64,000 bases of DNA. Source: JBJHBP01 sp050485685 (lineage in GTDB: Bacteria; Pseudomonadota; Gammaproteobacteria; Steroidobacterales; Rariloculaceae). The notes under the pieces were generated by a model, which saw nothing but the letters and a program-made list of their open reading frames with translations, made no database searches and was not told where the DNA came from. Numbering within the stretch: position 1 is the first letter of the stretch; each line of letters opens with the position of its first letter. Shown here one piece after another: positions 58,599 through 64,000 of this stretch. The stretch covers positions 186,001-250,000 of the forward strand of contig JBJHBW010000001.1 of the NCBI GenBank assembly GCA_050485685.1. The letters are read 5' to 3'. The position numbers were made by a program, and so were the translations under genes.

Positions 58599-59567
58599 AT
58601 GCGACCAGAAATGAGCGAAATGGCGACACCCCCCCACCCCGGCGAGAATCACCACATCGGCTGGATAGGCGCCGGCGGCCGGATGGGGTTCAGCATGGTC
58701 AGGCGCCTGCTCGCCGCGGGCCATCAGGTGGCCGTGTTCAACCGCACGCGCGCCAAGGCCGAGCCACTCACGATGCACGGCGCGACAATAGTCGATTCCG
58801 TCCAGTGCCTTGGCGAATGCACTACGGTTTTCTCCACTGTGGGCAGCTGCGACGATCTGCTCATGGTCACCACCGGCGACGACGGGCTGCTGCGCGGCAG
58901 GAAGACCCCGCGCATCCTGGTGGACTGCTCCAGTGTCTCGGTGGAGGCCTCGTCCGTTGTTCGTGATTTCGCATCCAGCCAGGGAGTTGCGATGCTTGCC
59001 GCGCCGGTGAGTGGTAATGCCAAGGCCGTGGATGCCGGTGACGCGACGGTCGTCGTGTCCGGCCCTCGTCTCGCTTACGAATTCGCCCGACCTTACCTGA
59101 ACCATCTGGGCCGCGCCGTCACCTACGTGGGTGACGCCGAGCAGGCGCGTGTGGTCAAGATCTGTCACAACCTCATGCTTGGCGTGGTCGCGCAAAGCAT
59201 GGCCGAGATCTGCGCGCTCGCGGAAAGCAGCGGCGTACCCCGCAGCACCCTGCTCGATTTCATCAACCACAGTGTCATGGGTTCGACATTCACGCGTTAC
59301 AAGACGCCTGCCTTCGTGAACCTGGACCTGACCGCCACGTTCACCTCGGAGTTGCTGCGCAAGGATCTGGATCTGGGGCTGAACGCCGCCAGCCAGCATG
59401 GCGTTCCGCTGCCGTTGACGGAGCTGACACGCAGCATGGTGCAGCGCGCCATCGATGCCGGTCACGGTAATGCCGATTTTGCCAGCCTTCTGATCGAGCA
59501 GGCGCGCAGTGCCGGCCTGGAACTGGAGCCGGAAAGCGCACCCGTCGGGACCGGTGTCGTCAACTGA
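58599..59567 (+). CDS. NAD(P)-dependent beta-hydroxyacid dehydrogenase (3-hydroxyisobutyrate dehydrogenase family)
   Basis: The 322-residue protein (or about 315-318 from the ATGs at 58611/58620) has a Rossmann N-terminus IGWIGAGGRMGFSMVRRLLAAGHQVAVFNRT, the substrate-site segment MLAAPVSGNAKAVDAGD and the catalytic Lys in ARVVKICHNLMLG, with a helical C-terminal domain. It oxidises a beta-hydroxy acid such as 3-hydroxyisobutyrate, tartronate semialdehyde or a sulfonate analogue. It is divergent from the LacI-family gene, so likely shares regulation with the catabolic region. No clear ribosome-binding site decides between the starts. Confidence 0.88.
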   Translation: MRPEMSEMATPPHPGENHHIGWIGAGGRMGFSMVRRLLAAGHQVAVFNRTRAKAEPLTMHGATIVDSVQCLGECTTVFSTVGSCDDLLMVTTGDDGLLRGRKTPRILVDCSSVSVEASSVVRDFASSQGVAMLAAPVSGNAKAVDAGDATVVVSGPRLAYEFARPYLNHLGRAVTYVGDAEQARVVKICHNLMLGVVAQSMAEICALAESSGVPRSTLLDFINHSVMGSTFTRYKTPAFVNLDLTATFTSELLRKDLDLGLNAASQHGVPLPLTELTRSMVQRAIDAGHGNADFASLLIEQARSAGLELEPESAPVGTGVVN

Positions 59568-59591
59568 ACGACTCTGATCGCTGGTCGGAAT

Positions 59592-60020
59592 TTACTCTCC
59601 AGGCTCCGGCCTGGCGCGCAGGCGTTTTCTTGCGCCGTGTCGGGTCTTGTCGTCGACCCGGCGTCGCCTGGCGACGCGCGGCACCGGGGTCGGCACGCGC
59701 GCTTTAGGAGTCAACTCGGCACTTGCCACCAGCGCGGCCAGACGCGCAAGTGCATCCTCGCGGTTGCGCTCCCGGGTGCGAAAACGCTGCGCCTCGATGA
59801 CGATCTCGCCGGCCCGAGTGAGCCTCCGGCCCGCGAGTCCCTCCAGCCGCTGCCGCACATCGCGGGAAAGGCCGGCACGCTCCAGGTCCAGACGGAGCTG
59901 AACCGCCGTGGCAACCTTGTTCACGTTCTGTCCGCCGGGGCCCGACGCCCGCGTGTAGTGCTCGCTGATGGCATCCTCCGGGACGGCCGTGCGGTCGGTA
60001 AGCCGAATCATGGACATCAT
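59592..60020 (-). CDS. arfB: Alternative ribosome-rescue factor ArfB (peptidyl-tRNA hydrolase)
   Basis: The 142-residue protein has the release-factor GGQ motif in YTRASGPGGQNVNKVATAVQLRLD and a basic, arginine-rich C-terminal tail (RRRRVDDKTRHGARKRLRARP) that inserts into the empty mRNA channel of stalled ribosomes. This matches ArfB/YaeJ in length and layout. It frees ribosomes stuck on mRNAs without stop codons. It stands 60 bases downstream-to-upstream of mltB on the same strand. Confidence 0.95.
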   Translation of the reverse strand: MMSMIRLTDRTAVPEDAISEHYTRASGPGGQNVNKVATAVQLRLDLERAGLSRDVRQRLEGLAGRRLTRAGEIVIEAQRFRTRERNREDALARLAALVASAELTPKARVPTPVPRVARRRRVDDKTRHGARKRLRARPEPGE

Positions 60021-60080
60021 GCAGACCAGAGATTCGCAGATAAGGGTTCGGTGCGGGCCGTCCTCCGGACCGCGTTCGCG

Positions 60081-61118
60081 TCAGTCCTCGATGCCCGCGA
60101 TCGCGTCGGCGAGCAGGCCAACAGAGACAGCGTAGCGCAGGGCCGGGTTGTAACGCATGATCGAGCAGAAGTTTCGGTAGACGAGGTATCCCACACCATC
60201 TCCAGGATCACCGGTGATCAGTGCAGCCGGCAGTTCACGTGTCGGGAGGTCGCTGCCATCCATGCGCCGCACACCCAGCGCCTGCCAGTCCTGCAGTGGG
60301 CGCCAGGCGCCCAGCGCCCGGTAAGGACGGCACACGGCATCCGGTGTCATGCCTGACGCCTGTTCCGCGGTCAGAGACTGCTCGGCGCCGGGCGGCAGGG
60401 CAACGGGGCGACCCCAGGTCTGGTCGTCGCGCCAGCGCGTGTCACGCAGATAGTTTGCAACTGAAGCGACAACGTCCGGACCCATGTTCCACAGATCGAT
60501 ACGCCCGTTACCGGTATGGTCCACGGCCAGACTGAGGAAACTGCTGGGCAGGAACTGCGGCACACCGAGTGCGCCGGCCCAGGAACTCTTCATCATGTCG
60601 AACGTGGCGTATCCGCGCTCCACGATCGTGAAGGCCGCAAACAGCTCGTTGCGAAACTGCGCGCTGCGCCGGCGATCGAACGCCAGCGTGGCGACGACAT
60701 CGAACAGCGGCTCGGTGATCGGAAAGGTGCCGTAATTGCTCTCAAGACCGAGAATCGCCACGATGAAGCGCGGCTGCACGCCATACTCCGCAGCAACACG
60801 CTCAATCATATCGCCGTGCTCCGCCATCAGCGCCCTGCCCGCCTCGATGCGCTGCGGACTCACCCTGCGCAGATAGGTCTCGTAAGTGTCTATGACTTCC
60901 GGTTGCGAGCGATCGGCCTGAATCGCACGGCGGTGCAGGCTGATGGAAGGCAGGATCTCGTCCAGCGTTCCGGCGCTGATGCCGCGCTGCAGCGCCTCAT
61001 CCCTGAATTCAGCGAGGAATGCCTGAAACGCCTCTTCCTCCGTCTCCGCAGCCTGAACACTCGGTGGAGACACCAGCAGGACCGCTGCCAACAGCCCGAT
61101 TCCGGAAAAAAGCTTCAT
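60081..61118 (-). CDS. mltB: Lytic murein transglycosylase (MltB type, GH103)
   Basis: The ATG at 61118, with GGAG eight bases upstream, gives a 345-residue protein with a signal peptide MKLFSGIGLLAAVLLVSPPSVQA; the longer open frame has no support. The catalytic Glu126 sits in VAILGLESNYGTFPIT, and other GH103 segments are present: FDMMKSSWAGALGVPQFLPSSFLSLAVDHTGNGRIDLWN and VASVANYLRDTRW. It cleaves peptidoglycan to 1,6-anhydromuropeptides in the periplasm. No lipobox is present, so it is a soluble form rather than the lipoprotein MltB of E. coli. Confidence 0.93.
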   Translation of the reverse strand: MKLFSGIGLLAAVLLVSPPSVQAAETEEEAFQAFLAEFRDEALQRGISAGTLDEILPSISLHRRAIQADRSQPEVIDTYETYLRRVSPQRIEAGRALMAEHGDMIERVAAEYGVQPRFIVAILGLESNYGTFPITEPLFDVVATLAFDRRRSAQFRNELFAAFTIVERGYATFDMMKSSWAGALGVPQFLPSSFLSLAVDHTGNGRIDLWNMGPDVVASVANYLRDTRWRDDQTWGRPVALPPGAEQSLTAEQASGMTPDAVCRPYRALGAWRPLQDWQALGVRRMDGSDLPTRELPAALITGDPGDGVGYLVYRNFCSIMRYNPALRYAVSVGLLADAIAGIED

Positions 61119-61202
61119 GCACACGCTCCATGGTGCGGCGATGGCCGCGTGATGTGATGTTAGCGGAAAGGTGCGCCCTGACGGCACCTCTTGCCTTTCG
61201 GG

Positions 61203-61237
61203 TCAAACGGACGTTTAATTCAAACATGCGTTTGAAT
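61203..61237 (+). promoter_or_regulatory. Double operator overlapping the TetR-family start codon
   Basis: Two sites of form CAAAC-N4-GTTT(G) lie at 61204-61217 and 61221-61234, their centres 17 bases apart. The second is ATTCAAAC-ATGC-GTTTGAAT, with eight-base arms, and its spacer contains the ATG of the regulator gene itself. This strongly suggests autorepression by a TetR-type dimer. Confidence 0.65.
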
Positions 61238-61918
61238 CCGATTCCAACCTCGTCCGAGCCTCAGCACACCAAACAGCGAATCCTCGACGTAGCCGAGCGC
61301 CTGTTTGCCGAGCATGGCTTCGAGCAGACGTCGCTGCGTGCGCTGACTGCGGAAGCCGGCGTGAACCTCGCGGCCGTGCACTATCACTTCGCTTCCAAGG
61401 AAGGACTGTTCGAGGCCGTGGTGCAGCGTCTGGTCGAGCCGCTGAACATCGAACGTCTGTCGCGACTGGAAGCGCTGGAGGAGCAGGGCCAGCCGTCGCT
61501 GGAGTCGCTGATCGAGTCCTTCGTTGCACCGCCACTGCGGCTGTGTGGCGAGGATCCGCGGCGCGGACAGGTGGCGCCTCGCCTTCTCGGCCGCACCATG
61601 GGCAGCCCGGACCAGGGTTCAACGGAACTGCTGCTGCGGCTGTTCGGTACCGTCATAGAACGTTATGTGGACGCATTCAGTCGAGCGTTGCCCGGACATT
61701 CCCGCAAGGATGTGTTGTGGCACATATTCTTCATGGTCGGCGTGATGGTGCAGACCTTGAGCTGCGGTCATCACCTGCAGCAGATCTCACGCGCTGCCTG
61801 CAATCCTGCCGACCCTGACGAGACCATCCCCCGAGTGGTCGCCTTCATCGCTGCCGGTTTTCGTGCCGGGCTGTCGGCACCGGCAGGATTCACGCCATCC
61901 GAGGCACCGCGTTCATGA
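61226..61918 (+). CDS. TetR-family regulator of an efflux operon
   Basis: The ATG at 61226 (230 residues) lies within the operator. The N-terminal HTH is KQRILDVAERLFAEHGFEQTSLRALTAEAGVNLAAVHYHFASKEGLFEAVVQRL. The ligand domain (80-215) is of the kind found in regulators next to RND efflux genes. Its stop overlaps the start of the outer-membrane factor gene (ATGA), so regulator and efflux genes form one operon, presumably de-repressed by the pump substrate. Confidence 0.93.
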   Translation: MRLNPIPTSSEPQHTKQRILDVAERLFAEHGFEQTSLRALTAEAGVNLAAVHYHFASKEGLFEAVVQRLVEPLNIERLSRLEALEEQGQPSLESLIESFVAPPLRLCGEDPRRGQVAPRLLGRTMGSPDQGSTELLLRLFGTVIERYVDAFSRALPGHSRKDVLWHIFFMVGVMVQTLSCGHHLQQISRAACNPADPDETIPRVVAFIAAGFRAGLSAPAGFTPSEAPRS

Positions 61919-63327
61919 CCGCGAGCACCCGTGGACCGCAATTCACCGTCCTGCTGATGGCGTTACTCGTCGGCTGTGCCAGCGCGCCACCGGTCGAGCA
62001 TCCCGACACTGGCATCGACGTTCCCGGGCAATGGGCGACGCCGGGCGGCATCGCAGCGGCGGACCCTGCGTGGTGGCGCCGTCTTGGAGACCCGGCCCTG
62101 GAAGCGGTCATCGCCGAAGCACTTGAGGGCAATCGCGACCTGCGCGCCGCCGCGGCGCGAGTGGATCAGGCCAGGGCAATGGCGCGGATCACCGGCGCGG
62201 CGCAGTTCCCTGCGGTTGTCGCCGGTGGCAGTGCGCGCAGACAGCAACAGAACTTCATCGGCCTGCCGATTCCCGGGGCCGAAGGTCAGGTGCTGAGCAC
62301 GCAGATCGATACGTTCGGCCTGTCCGTCGATACCTCATGGGAAGCGGATATCTGGGGCCGCATTCGCAATGGCGCATCGGCCGCGCTGGCCGACGCCGAG
62401 GCCGCACAGCTTGAGGAACAGGCGGCCCGTCTGTCGCTGGCGGCGCAGACCGCCAGGACATGGTTCGCGCTGATCGAAGCGGGCCAGCAGGTGCGGCTGG
62501 CCGAGGATACGGTGGCGAGTTATGAGCGCACCGTTCAGCAGGTGCAGCATCGCTACGAGCGCGGTCTGGCGCCGTCGCTGGAACTGCGCCTCGCATTGAC
62601 GAACCTGCATGCCGCCGAAGCACAGCTTTCCCAGCGTCAGGAGCATGCCGGACTCGTGATGAGGCAGCTGGAGCTGTTGCTGGGCCGCTATCCGGCGGCC
62701 GCGCTGGATGTGCCGCACGGCCTGCCCGTGCCGGCCTACGAGATCCCCGCGGGACTGCCGGCCGACCTGCTCGCGCAGCGGCCCGACCTGCTCGCGGCAG
62801 AACGGCGTGTGGCCGCAGCCGACGCGCGACTCGCAGCCGATCGCCGCGCGCTGTACCCGTCGCTGTCACTGACCGCTTCAGGCGGGACCACGACGGATGC
62901 CGTACGCCGACTGCTGGATGGCGACTTCACCGTCTGGAGCATCGCCGGCAACCTGATGCAGCCGATTTTTCAGGGCGGACGATTGCGCGCGCAGGTCGAT
63001 GTCGCCGATGCACAGCTGCGCGAGGCGCTGGAATCCTACGCCGGCCGAGTGCTGACAGCTTTCGCAGAAGTGGAAACGGCGCTGGACGCGCAGGGCTGGC
63101 AGCGCACCCGCGTGCAGCTGCTGGGCGAGGCGGCCAGTCAGGCCGGCGCCGCGCTCGCCCTTGCCGAACAACGCTATGGCGGCGGACTCGATCCGCTGCT
63201 CGTGGTGCTCGAAGCGCAACGCCGTTCGCTGGAGGCTGAAAGTCAGCTGCTGGCAGCCAGACGCCAGCTGCTCGATTCACGAATCGATCTGCACCTGGCA
63301 CTGGGTGGATCCATAGATGACGAATAA
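61915..63327 (+). CDS. RND efflux outer-membrane factor lipoprotein (NodT family)
   Basis: The 470-residue protein has a lipoprotein signal (LLMALLVGCAS, Cys near 20) and two OEP repeats: WWRRLGDPALEAVIAEALEGNRDLRAAAARVDQARAMARITGAAQFPAV, SWEADIWGRIRNGASAALADAEA, RYERGLAPSLELRLALTNL, RRVAAADARLAADRRALYPSLSLTASGG and QRYGGGLDPLLVVLEAQRRSLEAESQLLAARRQLLDSRIDLHLALGG. It forms the trimeric TolC-like outer-membrane channel. It sits between the TetR gene and an RND adaptor gene. Confidence 0.95.
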   Translation: MTASTRGPQFTVLLMALLVGCASAPPVEHPDTGIDVPGQWATPGGIAAADPAWWRRLGDPALEAVIAEALEGNRDLRAAAARVDQARAMARITGAAQFPAVVAGGSARRQQQNFIGLPIPGAEGQVLSTQIDTFGLSVDTSWEADIWGRIRNGASAALADAEAAQLEEQAARLSLAAQTARTWFALIEAGQQVRLAEDTVASYERTVQQVQHRYERGLAPSLELRLALTNLHAAEAQLSQRQEHAGLVMRQLELLLGRYPAAALDVPHGLPVPAYEIPAGLPADLLAQRPDLLAAERRVAAADARLAADRRALYPSLSLTASGGTTTDAVRRLLDGDFTVWSIAGNLMQPIFQGGRLRAQVDVADAQLREALESYAGRVLTAFAEVETALDAQGWQRTRVQLLGEAASQAGAALALAEQRYGGGLDPLLVVLEAQRRSLEAESQLLAARRQLLDSRIDLHLALGGSIDDE

Positions 63328-63366
63328 CGACTGGCGTGAGCCGGATCAACATTTCCTGAGGTACGC

Positions 63367-64000
63367 ATGCGTCGCCTGATTAAAGTTCTCCTGCCACTGG
63401 TCGTGCTCGCCGCGGCAGTCTTGATTGCCGCGGTGCTGATCGCATCGCGGCCGGAAGTCGCCACCCGCGCACCGGAGACCGTCGCACCGCTGGTCCGGTA
63501 CGAAACCGTCACGCCGGTTCGGATGCAGGCGCATGTCCGCAGCCAGGGCACCGTGACACCACGTACGCAGACGGTACTCGTCGCTGAGGTGGCCGGTCGT
63601 GTCATCGAAATCTCACCTTCCATGGTCGCGGGCGGCTTTTTCGAGAGCCGGGATGTGCTGCTGCGCCTGGATCCGCGCGACTACGAACTGGCCGTGATCA
63701 GCGCACGCGCGCAGATCGCCCAGGCCGAAGCGCGCTTGCGCATTGAACTGGAGGAAGCCGCCGTCGCACGCCGGGAGTGGGACATGCTGGGGCAGTCGGG
63801 CGAGCCATCGCCGCTGGTGCTTCGCGAACCACAACTCGCCGAGGCGAGAGCTGCGCTGGATGCGGCCCGCGCGGCTCTGGAGCGTGCCGAAAGGGATCTG
63901 GATCGCACCATCATCCGCGCACCGTTCGCAGGTCGCGTACGCGACCGACAGGTGGATGCCGGTCAGGTGGTGGCGCCGGGCAACAACCTGGCCACGCTGT
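63367..64000 (+). CDS. RND efflux periplasmic adaptor, N-terminal part
   Basis: The ATG at 63367, with GAGG eight bases upstream, opens a frame that runs to the window edge (about 211 residues). It has an N-terminal membrane anchor VLLPLVVLAAAVLIAAVLIA, then VTPRTQTVLVAEVAGRVIEISPSMVAGGFFESRDVLLRLDPRDYE (lipoyl half), an alpha-helical hairpin rich in Ala, Glu and Arg, and the second lipoyl half DRTIIRAPFAGRVRDRQVDAGQVVAPGNNLATL. It follows the outer-membrane factor by 39 bases; the matching RND pump is expected just outside the window. Confidence 0.93.
   Translation, partial: MRRLIKVLLPLVVLAAAVLIAAVLIASRPEVATRAPETVAPLVRYETVTPVRMQAHVRSQGTVTPRTQTVLVAEVAGRVIEISPSMVAGGFFESRDVLLRLDPRDYELAVISARAQIAQAEARLRIELEEAAVARREWDMLGQSGEPSPLVLREPQLAEARAALDAARAALERAERDLDRTIIRAPFAGRVRDRQVDAGQVVAPGNNLATL

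Noticed and set aside
1..64000. Mobile elements, prophage, tRNA or rRNA genes
   Set aside because: No transposase, integrase, terminal inverted repeats, tRNA-like cloverleaf or rRNA sequence was recognised on either strand.

Overview
The window is GC-rich, densely packed bacterial chromosome. Gene families point to a Gram-negative, most likely gammaproteobacterial, aerobic heterotroph: TamA/TamB, NodT-type outer-membrane lipoprotein, MltB, ArfB, RND pumps, Tat-exported periplasmic molybdoenzyme, PQQ dehydrogenases and many secreted c-type cytochromes. The mixture of PQQ enzymes, TRAP transporters, DUF1592/DUF1552-type proteins and a secreted protein family common in Woeseia/Steroidobacter-like bacteria suggests an environmental (possibly marine or sediment) lineage; the taxonomic placement is inference. 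No rRNA, tRNA, CRISPR array, insertion sequence, integrase or phage gene was seen, and no gene-free stretch exceeds 300 bases.

Layout. 1-5.6 kb: glycogen metabolism, with the 3' end of glgB converging on a glgP-glgX operon that has its own promoter. 5.7-12.7 kb: the tamA-tamB outer-membrane assembly pair, then a mechanosensitive channel with a conserved partner. 12.8-13.7 kb: two small heat-shock proteins behind a very good sigma-32 promoter. 13.7-16.3 kb: MarR regulator with an MFS drug exporter, and a membrane zinc peptidase. 16.3-20.5 kb: an RND adaptor-pump pair. 20.7-21.6 kb: an HtrA-like protein that has lost two of its three catalytic residues.

21.6-28.6 kb, all on the minus strand: a three-subunit, Tat-exported molybdenum hydroxylase (xanthine dehydrogenase/PaoABC family) followed by a 50-residue membrane protein, a diheme-type cytochrome b, an unrecognised small protein, a cytochrome c' lipoprotein and a membrane protein ending in a c-type cytochrome domain. 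The order suggests a complete route for electrons from periplasmic aldehyde or heterocycle oxidation into the membrane. 28.9-35.4 kb, plus strand: two tandem PQQ dehydrogenases (the second with a fused cytochrome c), a homocysteine S-methyltransferase and a GlcD-type FAD dehydrogenase. 35.6-42.5 kb: a secreted protein of unknown function, a terminator, and a tightly overlapping trio of secreted ankyrin protein, DUF1587-1585 diheme cytochrome protein and Tat-exported DUF1552 protein.

42.5-49.4 kb: a membrane alpha/beta hydrolase, a TRAP transporter with fused QM subunit, a glutathionyl-hydroquinone reductase and a pirin. 49.5-59.6 kb: what looks like one catabolic region: a three-gene TRAP importer, a divergent creatinase/prolidase-fold enzyme, the E1-alpha, E1-beta and E2 parts of a 2-oxo acid dehydrogenase complex, a LacI-family regulator and a beta-hydroxyacid dehydrogenase. 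A PurR/LacI-like operator sits on the transcription start of the creatinase-like gene. 59.6-64 kb: ArfB, MltB, then a TetR regulator with its own doubled operator overlapping the start codon, a NodT-type outer-membrane factor and the start of an RND adaptor that runs off the window.
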